Shown here one piece after another: positions 20,251-35,039 of a stretch of DNA of 60,310 nucleotides. Origin of the DNA: Bacillus sp. AFS006103 (GTDB lineage: Bacteria > Bacillota > Bacilli > Bacillales > Cytobacillaceae); contig NTXX01000024.1 in NCBI GenBank assembly GCA_002559145.1, positions 1-60,310 of the forward strand, in the 5' to 3' direction. Position 1 is the stretch's first letter, and every line of letters begins with the position of its first letter. The notes under the pieces are model-generated. The model made no database searches and was not told the DNA's origin. It worked only from the letters and a program-made list of their open reading frames with translations. Both the position numbers and the translations under genes were made by a program.

Positions 20251-20559
20251 CTATTTATCTAAAATTTCACCGGATTTTGCTACGCGTACTTTCTTGCCAT
20301 CTACCGTAGTGGAACCTACACGAGTCGGGTTACCTGACTTAGGATCGATAGGCATTACGTTCGATACATGAATTGGAGCCTCAAAGCTGATGATTCCGCC
20401 TTGTGGATTCACTTGTGAAGGTTTTGAGTGTTTCTTCGCAATATTCACACCTTCTACTAGTACACGGCTTTCTTTAGGATAAGCAGCAAGGATTACTCCT
20501 GTTTTGCCTTTATCCTTTCCAGAGATGACTCTTACTTTGTCACCTTTTTTCACATGCAT
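20251..20559 (-). CDS. rplX: 50S ribosomal protein L24
   Basis: L24 is an assembly initiator that binds the 5' end of 23S rRNA through a KOW domain. Two adjacent ATGs (20562 and 20559) follow AAGGAGG; I prefer the second, giving 102 residues from [18 protein letters not shown], as in B. subtilis. The upstream codons in the same frame lie across the ribosome binding site and are not translated. It lies between rplN and rplE. Confidence 0.95.
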   Translation of the reverse strand: MHVKKGDKVRVISGKDKGKTGVILAAYPKESRVLVEGVNIAKKHSKPSQVNPQGGIISFEAPIHVSNVMPIDPKSGNPTRVGSTTVDGKKVRVAKSGEILDK

Positions 20560-20594
20560 CATTAAGCACCTCCTTAAAGGCATTTGAATTTAAA

Positions 20595-20990
<396 letters not shown>

Positions 20991-21003
20991 TTAATCCGAA
21001 CAA

Positions 21004-21267
21004 TTAAATAATAACTGCTTTTTCTATAACTTCAACTAAACGGAAACGCTTAGTAGCTGAAAGCGGACGAGTTTCCATGATACGTACTACGTCGCCGATT
21101 TTTGCTTCGTTTTGCTCATCATGAGCTTTATACTTTTTAGAATACTTAACGCGTTTACCATATAAGGAATGCTTTTTTTGTGTTTCAACAAGAACGGTAA
21201 CTGTTTTGTCCATCTTGTCAGAAACAACGCGTCCTGTATAAACTTTACGTTGGTTACGTTCACTCAT
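21004..21267 (-). CDS. rpsQ: 30S ribosomal protein S17
   Basis: S17 (87 aa) is a primary 16S rRNA binder in the body of the small subunit, with an OB fold. [22 protein letters not shown] and [22 protein letters not shown] are typical. It follows rpmC by 22 bp. Confidence 0.97.
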   Translation of the reverse strand: MSERNQRKVYTGRVVSDKMDKTVTVLVETQKKHSLYGKRVKYSKKYKAHDEQNEAKIGDVVRIMETRPLSATKRFRLVEVIEKAVII

Positions 21268-21289
21268 TGTGTGAACCTCCCTTCAATAA

Positions 21290-22572
<1,283 letters not shown>

Positions 22573-22575
22573 AGC

Positions 22576-23213
<638 letters not shown>

Positions 23214-23273
23214 GAAGGAACCTCCCTTCGTGACTGTTCTACGGTTCTTGCGTTGAACCGTAGGAATATCACG

Positions 23274-24417
<1,144 letters not shown>

Positions 24418-24418
<1 letters not shown>

Positions 24419-25041
24419 TATGCAAGCACCTCCTCTACTTTTTCAACCGCTGCTTTAGTCATGATTAATTTCTCATGATTAACAACATCTAGTACGTTAA
24501 TTCCGCTAGCTGTTACTACTGTGATACCAGGAATATTACGAGCAGAAAGTGCTACATTTTCATCAAGGTCAGCTGTAACGATCAATGCTTTTTTGTCAAC
24601 GGAAAGACCGCTTAAAACAGTTTTAAAATCTTTTGTTTTTGGTGAATCGAAAGCTAAAATATCTAACACTAACATATTCTCTTCTAATACTTTAGAAGAA
24701 AGTGCAGATTTGATTGCTAAACGACGAACCTTTTTAGGTAATTTGTAAGCGTAGCTGCGTGGTGTTGGACCGAATACAGTACCACCTCCGCGCCATTGTG
24801 GAGAACGGATTGACCCTTGACGAGCGCGTCCAGTTCCTTTTTGACGCCATGGCTTACGACCACCGCCGCGTACTTCAGAACGAATTTTAGTTTTATGAGT
24901 ACCTTGACGCAATGAAGCTCTTTGCATAATAATCGCTTCAAATAATACGTGCTGGTTAGGCTCAATACCAAATACAGAATCATTAAGTTCGATATCACCA
25001 ACTTGTGATCCGGTTTGGTTTAATAATGCTACTTTAGGCAT
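24418..25041 (-). CDS. rplD: 50S ribosomal protein L4
   Basis: L4 (207 aa) lines the exit tunnel and in E. coli represses the S10 operon. [21 protein letters not shown], the tunnel loop ([24 protein letters not shown]) and the C-terminal domain are complete. Whether autogenous control exists here cannot be read, though a long leader precedes rpsJ. Confidence 0.97.
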
Positions 25042-25070
25042 TCCTTTGTTCCTCCTTTCTTAAAAAGTGA

Positions 25071-25697
25071 CTATGCTTTAATTGCACCTTTAATTTTTAA
25101 TAGAGCTTTTTTCGCGCCTGGTACATTACCTTTGATTAAAAGTAAGTTACGCTCTGCATCAACCTTAACAATTTCAAGGTTTTGTACAGTGATTTGTTCT
25201 CCACCCATACGACCTGGTAATAGTTTACCTTTGAATACGCGGTTTGGAGCAACTGGTCCCATTGAACCAGGGCGACGGTGATAACGAGAACCGTGAGCCA
25301 TTGGGCCGCGTGATTGTCCGTGGCGCTTGATTACACCTTGGAAACCTTTACCCTTTGAGATTCCTGTTACATCTACGATATCTCCAGCAGCGAAAATATC
25401 AACTTTGACTTCTTGACCAACTTCATAGCTTGCTAAGTCATCTCCGCGGAATTCGCGAACGAAGCGCTTAGGAGCAGTGTTTGCTTTAGCAACATGGCCT
25501 TTTTCCGGTTTGTTAGATAACTTTTCACGTTTATCTTCAAAACCAACTTGAACCGCAACATAACCGTCGCTTTCAACTGATTTCTTTTGAAGTACAACGT
25601 TTGGAGCTACTTCAACTACAGTTACAGGAATTAAGTTGCCGTTAGCAGCAAATACTTGAGTCATACCAATCTTTCTTCCTAAGATTCCTTTGGTCAT
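25071..25697 (-). CDS. rplC: 50S ribosomal protein L3
   Basis: L3 (208 aa) is one of the two assembly initiators of the large subunit. [20 protein letters not shown] and the loop approaching the peptidyl transferase centre ([25 protein letters not shown], here [19 protein letters not shown]) are conserved. It lies between rpsJ and rplD. Confidence 0.97.
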   Translation of the reverse strand: MTKGILGRKIGMTQVFAANGNLIPVTVVEVAPNVVLQKKSVESDGYVAVQVGFEDKREKLSNKPEKGHVAKANTAPKRFVREFRGDDLASYEVGQEVKVDIFAAGDIVDVTGISKGKGFQGVIKRHGQSRGPMAHGSRYHRRPGSMGPVAPNRVFKGKLLPGRMGGEQITVQNLEIVKVDAERNLLLIKGNVPGAKKALLKIKGAIKA

Positions 25698-25736
25698 TTA
25701 AGTCACACCTCCTAGATTATTTATCATTTATTTTGA

Positions 25737-26066
<330 letters not shown>

Positions 26067-26104
26067 CTATTTTTAAAATAGACCTTCTCAGTGGAAATTT
26101 CCCT

Positions 26105-26139
26105 CACACACTCGCCATGGCAAAGCGGCCGGGTGTGTC
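26105..26139 (-). other. GC-rich hairpin in the S10 operon leader
   Basis: On the minus strand ACACAC and GTGTGT arms enclose a GC-rich segment with inner GCC/GGC pairing, between promoter P2 and rpsJ. No U-tract follows. It could be an autoregulatory leader element, but I do not recognise its class. Confidence 0.4.
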
Positions 26140-26181
26140 AGCAACCTTCCACATCATCGCAGTCAAAGACCAACATTGTCT

Positions 26182-26210
26182 ATTATACATAAAAGATATA
26201 AGAAACGCAA
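26182..26210 (-). promoter_or_regulatory. S10 operon promoter, proximal
   Basis: On the minus strand TTGCGT (26205-26210), a 17-bp spacer and a perfect TATAAT (26182-26187) lie about 140 bp upstream of rpsJ. Confidence 0.65.
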
Positions 26211-26258
26211 CACCTATTATGTTTTTTTCTTTATGTTTCTGTTTCGAACACTTTTCCT

Positions 26259-26287
26259 ATTATAGCGGCAGTTATTCGCTTTTTCAA
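26259..26287 (-). promoter_or_regulatory. S10 operon promoter, distal
   Basis: On the minus strand TTGAAA (26282-26287), a 17-bp spacer and a perfect TATAAT (26259-26264) lie about 215 bp upstream of rpsJ. With the proximal promoter it explains most of the 436-bp gap between tuf and rpsJ. Confidence 0.8.
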
Positions 26288-26395
26288 CTATTATTATCAA
26301 TCTCCAGAAATATCCTAATTTCTTGTGTATGATAGGAATATTTCGAATATATATTTATATAGAAGAAACACGATTTAAAGTTTGTTTTAGACATC

Positions 26396-26427
26396 AAAAA
26401 AGCAGATGGATCGTCACCCATCTGCTT
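26396..26427 (-). terminator. Terminator of the str operon after tuf
   Basis: On the minus strand AGCAGATGG and CCATCTGCT form a 9-bp stem with an 8-nt loop, followed by TTTTTTG. It lies about 55 bp after the tuf stop and separates the str and S10 operons. Confidence 0.88.
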
Positions 26428-26481
26428 CTACTATTGTGATCATTGACCAGCTTCGTAACCAAAGTTACTACTGCTATTCAA

Positions 26482-27669
26482 TTACTCAGTGATTGTAGTG
26501 ATTGAACCTGAACCTACTGTACGTCCACCTTCACGAATTGAGAACTTAGTTCCTTCTTCGATAGCGATTGGAGCGATTAGTTCAACGATCATTTCGATGT
26601 GGTCGCCAGGCATAACCATTTCAGTGCCTTCTGGAAGCATACAGATACCTGTAATGTCAGAAGTACGGAAATAGAATTGTGGACGGTAGTTTGAGAAGAA
26701 TGGAGTGTGACGTCCACCTTCTTCTTTTGATAAAACGTAAACTTGTGCTTTGAACTTTGTGTGTGGAGTGATTGACTTTGGTTTAGCCAATACTTGACCA
26801 CGTTCGATTTCTTCACGAGCTACACCACGAAGAAGTGCACCAATGTTGTCTCCTGCTTCAGCGAAGTCAAGAAGTTTACGGAACATTTCTACACCTGTTA
26901 CAGTAGTAGATTTTGGCTCTTCAGTGAAACCTACGATTTCAACTACGTCACCAACTTTAACCACACCACGCTCAACACGTCCTGTAGCAACTGTTCCACG
27001 ACCAGTGATTGAGAATACATCCTCAACTGGCATCATGAAAGGTTTGTCAGTGTCACGAGTTGGTGTTGGGATCCACTCATCAACAGCTGTCATAAGTTCA
27101 TTGATTTTTTCTTCCCATTCAGCTTCGCCTTCTAAAGCTTTAAGAGCAGAACCTTTGATAACTGGAGTGTCATCGCCAGGGAAATCGTATTCAGTTAATA
27201 GATCACGAATTTCCATTTCTACTAATTCAAGAAGCTCTTCATCGTCAACCATGTCACACTTGTTCATGAATACAACAAGGTATGGAACACCTACTTGACG
27301 AGAAAGAAGGATGTGCTCACGAGTTTGTGGCATTGGGCCATCAGTTGCAGATACAACTAGGATACCGCCGTCCATTTGTGCTGCACCAGTGATCATGTTT
27401 TTAACATAGTCAGCGTGTCCAGGGCAGTCAACGTGTGCATAGTGACGAAGATCTGTTTCATATTCTACGTGTGCAGTAGAGATTGTGATACCACGTTCTT
27501 TTTCTTCTGGTGCACCGTCAATTTGATCATATGCACGAGCTTCTGCTTTACCAGTTTTAGCAAGAACAGAAGTGATTGCAGCTGTTAAAGTTGTTTTACC
27601 ATGGTCAACGTGTCCGATTGTACCAATGTTAACGTGTGGCTTTGAACGGTCGAATTTAGCTTTACCCAT
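26482..27669 (-). CDS. tuf: Elongation factor Tu
   Basis: EF-Tu delivers aminoacyl-tRNA to the ribosome as a GTP complex. The 395-aa protein has G1 [11 protein letters not shown] (about 18-28), DCPGH, NKCD and the three-domain layout to the end [11 protein letters not shown]. It is the last gene of the str operon and has an extra candidate promoter upstream, fitting its need for higher expression than fusA. Confidence 0.98.
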   Translation of the reverse strand: MGKAKFDRSKPHVNIGTIGHVDHGKTTLTAAITSVLAKTGKAEARAYDQIDGAPEEKERGITISTAHVEYETDLRHYAHVDCPGHADYVKNMITGAAQMDGGILVVSATDGPMPQTREHILLSRQVGVPYLVVFMNKCDMVDDEELLELVEMEIRDLLTEYDFPGDDTPVIKGSALKALEGEAEWEEKINELMTAVDEWIPTPTRDTDKPFMMPVEDVFSITGRGTVATGRVERGVVKVGDVVEIVGFTEEPKSTTVTGVEMFRKLLDFAEAGDNIGALLRGVAREEIERGQVLAKPKSITPHTKFKAQVYVLSKEEGGRHTPFFSNYRPQFYFRTSDITGICMLPEGTEMVMPGDHIEMIVELIAPIAIEEGTKFSIREGGRTVGSGSITTITE

Positions 27670-27718
27670 TAGGAAATCCTCCTCTAAATTATAAAAGTTT
27701 TTGTTTAGTTTTTTATGT

Positions 27719-27753
27719 AAGCCGTGAACATGGTTGTCCCAGACTCACGGCTT
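27719..27753 (-). other. Hairpin in the fusA-tuf gap
   Basis: AAGCCGTGA and TCACGGCTT form a perfect 9-bp stem with a 17-nt loop about 50 bp upstream of tuf. On the minus strand it is followed by ACATAAAAAAC, not a U-tract, so it is unlikely to terminate; a 5'-stabilising hairpin for tuf mRNA or a processing site is more likely. Confidence 0.5.
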
Positions 27754-27771
27754 CCACTGCTTACAATTGTA

Positions 27772-27800
27772 GTTATACTTTATCAAAAGATGAAAATCAA
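27772..27800 (-). promoter_or_regulatory. Candidate internal promoter of tuf
   Basis: On the minus strand TTGATT (27795-27800), a 17-bp spacer and TATAAC (27772-27777) begin right after the fusA stop, about 103 bp upstream of tuf. Confidence 0.6.
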
Positions 27801-29882
27801 TTATTCACCTTTATTTTTTTTAATAATTTCTTCAGAAACTGATTTTGGTACTTCTTCATAGTGATCGAAGTGCATAGAGAATACTCCACGTCCTTGTGTA
27901 CTTGAACGAAGTGCAGTTGCATAACCAAACATTTCTGAAAGCGGAACACTAGAGCGAACTACTTGTGCATTACCACGTGCTTCCATACCTTCAACGCGGC
28001 CACGACGAGCAGTGATTTGCCCCATGATATCTCCTAAATATTCTTCAGGGATAACAACTTCAACTCTCATCATAGGCTCAAGAATAACTGGCTTACACTT
28101 CGAAGCAGCATTCTTTAGTGCCATTGATGCAGCGATTTTAAACGCCATCTCTGAGGAGTCAACATCATGGTATGATCCATCAAATAATCTTGCTTTGATA
28201 TCAACTAAAGGATATCCAGCAAGAACACCGCGATCTAATGCATCTTCAAGTCCAGCTTGGACTGCAGGGATGTATTCACGAGGAACTACACCACCAACGA
28301 TACCGTTAACGAATTCAAATCCTTTTCCTTCGTCATTCGGTGAGAACTCAATCCAAACGTGTCCGTATTGACCACGACCACCAGATTGACGTGCGAATTT
28401 ACCTTCAACTTGTGCAGATGCACGGAAAGTTTCGCGATATGCAACCTGAGGCGCACCAACATTAGCTTCTACCTTAAACTCACGACGCATACGGTCAACA
28501 AGGATATCAAGGTGAAGTTCACCCATACCAGCAATGATTACTTGACCTGTTTCAACGTCAGTATGTGCACGGAAGGTAGGATCTTCTTCTTGAAGTTTTT
28601 GTAGTGCAGTTGTCATTTTGTCTTGGTCAGCTTTTGACTTTGGTTCTACTGAAAGTTGAATTACTGGTTCAGGGAATACCATTGACTCTAGGATAACAAG
28701 ATTTTTCTCATCACATAGAGTATCACCAGTAGTTGTATCTTTCAGACCTACAGCTGCTGCAATGTCACCGGCATAAACCTTAGAGATTTCTTGACGGCTA
28801 TTTGCATGCATTTGCAGGATACGACCTACACGTTCACGCTTACCTTTAGTAGAGTTCTGAACATATGATCCAGCATCTAATGTACCAGAGTAAACACGGA
28901 AGAACGTTAATTTACCAACATAAGGGTCAGTCATAACTTTGAATGCAAGAGCAGAGAATGGCTCTTCATCGCTAGAATGACGTTCAACGATCTCTTCATC
29001 ATCATCCACAGCATGTCCTTTAATTGCAGGTACATCTAATGGTGACGGAAGGTAATCGATAACAGCATCTAACATCAACTGAACACCTTTGTTTTTGAAT
29101 GCAGATCCACAGATAACTGGGTAGAATTCAACATTAACGGTACCTTTACGAATCGCAGCTTTCAGCTCTTCTTTAGTGATTTCTTCGCCACCAAGGTATT
29201 TCTCCATTAATTCTTCATCTAACTCCGCTACTGCTTCAACTAACTTTTCGCGGTATTCTTCAGCTTGAGCTTTATATTCTTCCGGAATCTCACGTACTTC
29301 AATATCAGTACCTAAGTCATTACCGTAGAATACTGCATTCATTTCCACAAGGTCAATGATTGCTTCAAACTGATCTTCAGCACCAATTGGTAACTGAATT
29401 GCATGTGCATTTGCTTGAAGACGGTCATGGATTGTTCCTACTGAGTATAAGAAATCTGCTCCAATTTTATCCATCTTGTTTACAAATACTACACGTGGTA
29501 CACCATAAGTTGTTGCTTGGCGCCAAACTGTTTCAGTTTGAGGCTCAACACCAGATTGTGCATCAAGTACTGCTACTGCACCATCAAGTACACGAAGGGA
29601 ACGTTCAACTTCAACAGTGAAGTCTACGTGTCCCGGTGTATCAATGATGTTTACACGATGGCCATGCCATTGCGCAGTTGTTGCCGCGGAAGTAATTGTG
29701 ATTCCGCGTTCTTGTTCTTGCTCCATCCAGTCCATCTGAGATGCACCTTCATGTGTTTCACCAATCTTATGGATACGACCAGTGTAATAAAGAACACGCT
29801 CAGTGGTAGTCGTTTTACCAGCATCGATGTGAGCCATGATACCAATATTACGAGTATTTGCTAAGGAGAACTCTCTTGCCAT
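27801..29882 (-). CDS. fusA: Elongation factor G
   Basis: EF-G drives ribosomal translocation and, with RRF, subunit recycling. The 693-aa protein shows [12 protein letters not shown] (G1), DTPGHVDF (G3), NKMD (G4) and the later domains, including [13 protein letters not shown] of domain IV. Length matches the Bacillus enzyme. It lies between rpsG and tuf in the str operon. Confidence 0.98.
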   Translation of the reverse strand: MAREFSLANTRNIGIMAHIDAGKTTTTERVLYYTGRIHKIGETHEGASQMDWMEQEQERGITITSAATTAQWHGHRVNIIDTPGHVDFTVEVERSLRVLDGAVAVLDAQSGVEPQTETVWRQATTYGVPRVVFVNKMDKIGADFLYSVGTIHDRLQANAHAIQLPIGAEDQFEAIIDLVEMNAVFYGNDLGTDIEVREIPEEYKAQAEEYREKLVEAVAELDEELMEKYLGGEEITKEELKAAIRKGTVNVEFYPVICGSAFKNKGVQLMLDAVIDYLPSPLDVPAIKGHAVDDDEEIVERHSSDEEPFSALAFKVMTDPYVGKLTFFRVYSGTLDAGSYVQNSTKGKRERVGRILQMHANSRQEISKVYAGDIAAAVGLKDTTTGDTLCDEKNLVILESMVFPEPVIQLSVEPKSKADQDKMTTALQKLQEEDPTFRAHTDVETGQVIIAGMGELHLDILVDRMRREFKVEANVGAPQVAYRETFRASAQVEGKFARQSGGRGQYGHVWIEFSPNDEGKGFEFVNGIVGGVVPREYIPAVQAGLEDALDRGVLAGYPLVDIKARLFDGSYHDVDSSEMAFKIAASMALKNAASKCKPVILEPMMRVEVVIPEEYLGDIMGQITARRGRVEGMEARGNAQVVRSSVPLSEMFGYATALRSSTQGRGVFSMHFDHYEEVPKSVSEEIIKKNKGE

Positions 29883-29930
29883 TGGGTCTTTCTCCTTCCT
29901 AGTTTAAAAGTTTTTATATTGAAGGTTAGA

Positions 29931-30401
29931 TTACCAACGATAGTGAGCAAACGCTTTGTTTGCTTCTGCCATTTTGTGTGTATCTTCACGCTTTTTAACA
30001 GATGCACCAGTATTGTTAGCTGCATCCATGATTTCATTCGCTAAACGCTCTTCCATTGTTTTCTCTCCACGGTTACGTGAATAGTTCACTAACCAACGAA
30101 GACCTAGAGTTGCACGGCGGTCTGGGCGCACCTCAATTGGAACTTGGTAGTTAGCACCACCTACACGGCGTGCTTTAACTTCAAGTACAGGCATAATGTT
30201 TTTAAGCGCTGCTTCAAAAACTTCCATCGGCTCTTTGCCAGAGCGTTCACGGATTGTATCGAATGCAGAGTAAAGAATTTCTTGCGACTTACCTCTTTTA
30301 CCGTCAACCATCATTTTGTTGATTAAACGAGTAACTAGTTTAGAGTTATAAATTGGATCTGGTAACACGTCTCTTTTTGCTACAGGACCTTTACGTGGCA
30401 T
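29931..30401 (-). CDS. rpsG: 30S ribosomal protein S7
   Basis: S7 (156 aa) organises the 3' major domain of 16S rRNA. AAGGAGG precedes the ATG at 30399-30401, giving [21 protein letters not shown]; an in-frame start at 30419 lies upstream of the ribosome binding site. [21 protein letters not shown] and the C-terminal [10 protein letters not shown] are conserved. It follows rpsL by 40 bp. Confidence 0.97.
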   Translation of the reverse strand: MPRKGPVAKRDVLPDPIYNSKLVTRLINKMMVDGKRGKSQEILYSAFDTIRERSGKEPMEVFEAALKNIMPVLEVKARRVGGANYQVPIEVRPDRRATLGLRWLVNYSRNRGEKTMEERLANEIMDAANNTGASVKKREDTHKMAEANKAFAHYRW

Positions 30402-30441
30402 TATATTTCCTCCTTTCAAAGAAGCTTCTATTTAAGTTGTT

Positions 30442-30879
<438 letters not shown>

Positions 30880-30966
30880 TCATTATTTGTAAACCCACAC
30901 ATCCAGGTGGTTCATTTTTTTGCAAAAACAAAGTTCTTGCAGACTTTCTATCTACAAAAACAGCTT

Positions 30967-31215
30967 TTAGCGGATAATTGCAACAGTTGAAGCACCAACT
31001 TCAATCCCGCATGCTTTTCCGAGTTTTATCATCGAATCCACATATAGGATAGGAACATTTATATCAAGAGCTTCATTAACAACTTTCACTGTCACTTTCG
31101 GGTCAGCGTCATTTGCTACGATCAACTCTCGGACATTACCTTCTTTAAGTGCTTTGACTGTTTGTTTTGTTCCTATAACGAACTTTTGTGCCTGGAATAC
31201 TTTTTCATAAGACAT
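30967..31215 (-). CDS. ybxF: L7Ae-family K-turn RNA-binding protein YbxF
   Basis: YbxF (82 aa here) is an L7Ae/L30e-type protein that in B. subtilis binds kink-turn RNA and associates with ribosomes in growing cells. [25 protein letters not shown] and [16 protein letters not shown] are the typical motif regions. It is the first gene of the str operon, just downstream of a consensus promoter. Its precise role is not established. Confidence 0.92.
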   Translation of the reverse strand: MSYEKVFQAQKFVIGTKQTVKALKEGNVRELIVANDADPKVTVKVVNEALDINVPILYVDSMIKLGKACGIEVGASTVAIIR

Positions 31216-31260
31216 CGTTCATATCCTCCAAAGTATCAGGTGAATAGGAGCACCTTTGAT

Positions 31261-31289
31261 ATAGTATCATTTTAATAAATGGATGTCAA
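31261..31289 (-). promoter_or_regulatory. Promoter of the str operon (ybxF)
   Basis: On the minus strand TTGACA (31284-31289), a 17-bp spacer and TACTAT (31261-31266) lie 46 bp upstream of ybxF. Confidence 0.8.
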
Positions 31290-31310
31290 CACCACAGTAA
31301 TTATTTTCTT

Positions 31311-31345
31311 AAAATAAGGAATCTGCTAGTTAGCAGATCCCTTAC
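31311..31345 (-). terminator. Terminator after rpoC
   Basis: On the minus strand AAGGGATCTGCT and AGCAGATTCCTT form a 12-bp stem with one G-U pair and a 4-nt loop, followed by ATTTTAAG. It lies a few bases after the rpoC stop and upstream of the ybxF promoter. Confidence 0.8.
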
Positions 31346-31350
31346 TATTA

Positions 31351-34300
31351 TTAATCAATTGTAACTGTTTCTTCAGAAGTGGTATCACGGAGCACAGGCT
31401 CTGCTTTACGATAACGCGGCATTCCTGTTCCAGCTGGAATCAGCTTTCCGATAATAACATTTTCTTTTAGACCTAGTAATTCATCACGTTTACCTTTGAT
31501 TGCTGCATCGGTAAGAACTCTTGTTGTTTCTTGGAACGATGCTGCAGAAAGGAATGAATCAGTTTCAAGCGACGCTTTGGTAATACCAAGTAATACCGGG
31601 CGACCTGTAGCTGGTAATTTACCGGCTAGCAATGCCTTTTCGTTCGCATCAGTAAACTGATGGATATCTAGAAGCGTTCCTGGAAGAACATCTGTTTCAC
31701 CAGCATCCCCGACACGAACCTTACGGAGCATCTGACGGACCATTACTTCCACGTGCTTATCACCAATTTCTACCCCTTGCATACGGTAAACTTTCTGAAC
31801 TTCTTTCAATAGGTATTCTTGAACCGAAGTAACGTCTTTCACCCGGATTAATTCTTTCGGGTCAATTGAACCTTCAGTTAACTCTTCACCACGAGCGACA
31901 TGGTCATTAACTGCCACTTTTAAGCGTGCTGTATATGGTGCATTGTATGTTCTTGATTCCACTTCACCTTGAACAACAATCTCATGCTGGCGGTCACGGC
32001 CTTCATTAATTCCAACAACTACACCTTCAATTTCGGTGATAACTGCTTGACCTTTAGGGTTACGTGCTTCAAAAATCTCTTGGATACGCGGTAAACCTTG
32101 TGTAATATCGTCTCCCGCAACACCGCCTGTGTGGAAGGTACGCATTGTTAACTGTGTACCTGGCTCACCGATTGATTGTGCTGCAATAATACCAACAGAT
32201 TCACCCACTTCAACCTCTTGACCTGTTGCCAGGTTGCGGCCATAACATTTCTTACATACACCATGACGTGTATTACATGTAAATGCCGAGCGGATTTTTA
32301 CTGTTTCAATACCTGCACCCACAATAATCTCTGCTAAATCCTCAGTAATCAAGCCGTTTTCAGGAACAAGCACTTCTTTGGTTTCCGGATGTCTGATCGC
32401 AGTGCGAGCATGACGGCCAATTAAGCGCTCATCCAGTCCTTCGATTATTTCTGTTCCATCTTTTAAGGCACTGATTAAGAAACCGCGATCTGTACCACAA
32501 TCATCTTCACGGACAATTACATCCTGTGCAACGTCAACAAGACGACGTGTTAAGTAACCGGAGTCAGCCGTTTTCAAGGCTGTATCAGCAAGACCTTTTC
32601 GCGCACCATGTGTCGAGATAAAGTACTCTAATACGGTTAATCCTTCACGGAAACTTGATTTAATCGGTAATTCAATAATTCGACCAGCCGGGTTGGCCAT
32701 CAGACCACGCATACCAGCTAACTGTGTAAAGTTAGAGGCGTTACCACGGGCACCGGAATCACTCATCATAAAGATTGGATTCGATTTATTCAGGGATTTC
32801 ATTAGTTTCCCTTGAATGGTATCTTTTGCAGCACTCCAGACAGCAATAACACGATCGTAACGCTCATCTTCGGTAATTAGACCACGTCTGAATTGCTTCA
32901 TAACATTATCTACTTTACTTTGTGCTTCATGAAGAATTTCCTGCTTTTCAGGAAGTACGACAATGTCAGCTACACCAACCGTAAGTCCTGCTTTCGTTGA
33001 ATGCTTAAAGCCCAAGTCCTTCATGCGGTCAAGCATTTTTGATGTTTCGGTAATCTTGAAACGCTTGAATACTTCCGCAATGATATTCCCAAGAATTTTC
33101 TTTTTGAACGGATCAATTAATGGCATTGACTGAATCTTTGCCTTAATGTCTTCGCCTTTTTCAACAAAATATTTGACAGGTGTTTCAACTTCTAAATTAT
33201 GTCTAGTCGGTTCATTAATATACGGGAATGATTTCGGCAGAATTTCATTAAAAATAAGCTTACCCACCGTAGTGATTAATAACTTATGATTTTGTTCTTC
33301 TGTGAATGTTTCATTTCCTAATGAACCTGCATGGACAGCTACACGAGTATGGAAGTGAACATAGCCGTTTTGATAAGCAAGTACTGCTTCATTTGTATCT
33401 TTAAAGATCATTCCCTCGCCGACAGCGCCTTCTCTTTCCAAAGTTAAGTAATAGTTACCTAATACCATGTCCTGGGAAGGAGTAACAACCGGCTTACCAT
33501 CTTTAGGGTTTAGGATATTTTGTGCTGCAAGCATTAAAAGACGTGCTTCTGCTTGTGCTTCTGATGAAAGCGGTACGTGTACAGCCATTTGGTCACCATC
33601 AAAGTCCGCATTGTATGCAGTACATACAAGAGGATGAAGACGAATCGCACGTCCTTCAACTAGTGTCGGTTCAAAAGCCTGAATCCCTAATCTATGCAAT
33701 GTAGGGGCACGGTTTAATAATACTGGATGTTCTCTGATAACATCTTCAAGTACATCCCACACATCTGGAGATACTCTTTCAATCTTACGTTTTGCTGATT
33801 TAATATTATGGGCTAACCCTTTTTCAACGAGTTCCTTCATAACAAATGGCTTAAATAGTTCTAGCGCCATTTCTTTCGGAAGTCCACATTGATACATTTT
33901 TAAGTTCGGTCCTACAACGATAACGGAACGACCTGAATAGTCAACACGCTTTCCAAGTAGGTTTTGACGGAAACGGCCTTGCTTTCCTTTTAACATATGG
34001 GAAAGTGACTTCAATGGACGGTTACCAGGTCCTGTAACTGGACGACCACGACGGCCGTTATCAATCAAGGCATCAACTGCTTCTTGAAGCATCCGTTTTT
34101 CATTCTGAACAATAATACTTGGTGCACCTAGATCTAACAAACGCTTTAAGCGGTTATTACGATTAATTACCCGACGGTAAAGATCGTTTAGGTCGGATGT
34201 TGCAAATCTTCCTCCATCCAATTGAACCATTGGGCGAAGTTCAGGAGGTATAACAGGAAGAACGTCAAGAATCATCCATGAAGGCTCATTTCCTGACCCA

Positions 34301-34950
34301 CGGAATGCTTCTAATACTTCAAGGCGTTTAATCGCACGGGTACGACGCTGACCTTGTGCACTTTTTAATTCCTCTTTTAATGCGTCTACCTCTTTATTTA
34401 AATCGATATCAAAAAGAAGCTTTTTAATCGCTTCTGCTCCCATGGAAGCTTGGAATTTGTTTCCGTACTTTTCACGGTATGCGCGATATTCTTTTTCAGA
34501 TAATAGCTGTTTTTTATCTAGAGCTGTGTCTCCGGATTCCGTAACTACATATGAAGCAAAGTAGATGATTTCCTCTAAAGCTCTTGGAGACATGTCTAAA
34601 ACAAGTCCCATTCGGCTCGGAATACCTTTAAAGTACCAAATATGTGAAACTGGTGCAGCAAGCTCGATATGCCCCATTCGTTCACGACGAACTTTAGCAC
34701 GTGTTACTTCTACTCCACAACGGTCACAAACGACACCTTTATAACGTACACGCTTGTACTTTCCGCAATGACATTCCCAATCCTTCGTAGGACCAAAAAT
34801 TCGTTCACAGAACAAGCCATCCTTTTCAGGCTTTAATGTACGATAGTTAATCGTTTCTGGTTTCTTGACTTCTCCGAAAGACCATGAACGGATTTTATCG
34901 GGTGAAGCAAGACCAATCTTCATATACTCAAAATTATTAACATCCAGCAA
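31351..34950 (-). CDS. rpoC: DNA-directed RNA polymerase subunit beta'
   Basis: The beta' subunit carries the catalytic Mg2+ site. The 1199-aa protein matches B. subtilis in length. It shows the N-terminal zinc site (CHCGKYKRV...CDRCG, about 60-78), the catalytic [12 protein letters not shown], the bridge-helix region and the second zinc site ([13 protein letters not shown]). The start is a TTG (34948-34950) with AGGTAGGCCCC upstream. It follows rpoB by 89 bp, where a GGAGCGC/GCGCTCC hairpin lies. Confidence 0.98.
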   Translation of the reverse strand: MLDVNNFEYMKIGLASPDKIRSWSFGEVKKPETINYRTLKPEKDGLFCERIFGPTKDWECHCGKYKRVRYKGVVCDRCGVEVTRAKVRRERMGHIELAAPVSHIWYFKGIPSRMGLVLDMSPRALEEIIYFASYVVTESGDTALDKKQLLSEKEYRAYREKYGNKFQASMGAEAIKKLLFDIDLNKEVDALKEELKSAQGQRRTRAIKRLEVLEAFRGSGNEPSWMILDVLPVIPPELRPMVQLDGGRFATSDLNDLYRRVINRNNRLKRLLDLGAPSIIVQNEKRMLQEAVDALIDNGRRGRPVTGPGNRPLKSLSHMLKGKQGRFRQNLLGKRVDYSGRSVIVVGPNLKMYQCGLPKEMALELFKPFVMKELVEKGLAHNIKSAKRKIERVSPDVWDVLEDVIREHPVLLNRAPTLHRLGIQAFEPTLVEGRAIRLHPLVCTAYNADFDGDQMAVHVPLSSEAQAEARLLMLAAQNILNPKDGKPVVTPSQDMVLGNYYLTLEREGAVGEGMIFKDTNEAVLAYQNGYVHFHTRVAVHAGSLGNETFTEEQNHKLLITTVGKLIFNEILPKSFPYINEPTRHNLEVETPVKYFVEKGEDIKAKIQSMPLIDPFKKKILGNIIAEVFKRFKITETSKMLDRMKDLGFKHSTKAGLTVGVADIVVLPEKQEILHEAQSKVDNVMKQFRRGLITEDERYDRVIAVWSAAKDTIQGKLMKSLNKSNPIFMMSDSGARGNASNFTQLAGMRGLMANPAGRIIELPIKSSFREGLTVLEYFISTHGARKGLADTALKTADSGYLTRRLVDVAQDVIVREDDCGTDRGFLISALKDGTEIIEGLDERLIGRHARTAIRHPETKEVLVPENGLITEDLAEIIVGAGIETVKIRSAFTCNTRHGVCKKCYGRNLATGQEVEVGESVGIIAAQSIGEPGTQLTMRTFHTGGVAGDDITQGLPRIQEIFEARNPKGQAVITEIEGVVVGINEGRDRQHEIVVQGEVESRTYNAPYTARLKVAVNDHVARGEELTEGSIDPKELIRVKDVTSVQEYLLKEVQKVYRMQGVEIGDKHVEVMVRQMLRKVRVGDAGETDVLPGTLLDIHQFTDANEKALLAGKLPATGRPVLLGITKASLETDSFLSAASFQETTRVLTDAAIKGKRDELLGLKENVIIGKLIPAGTGMPRYRKAEPVLRDTTSEETVTID

Positions 34951-35001
34951 GGGGCCTACCTCCCTTTTGATATCCAGGTTATACCCTTATCTCGTACAAA
35001 A

Positions 35002-35026
35002 GTTGGAGCGCTATATGCGCTCCTAC
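35002..35026 (-). other. Hairpin between rpoB and rpoC
   Basis: GGAGCGC and GCGCTCC form a 7-bp stem with a 5-nt loop, extended by an outer T-A pair. The minus strand continues AACTTTTG, a weak U-run, so partial attenuation or RNA processing is possible. Confidence 0.45.
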
Positions 35027-35039
35027 TCATAATATATAT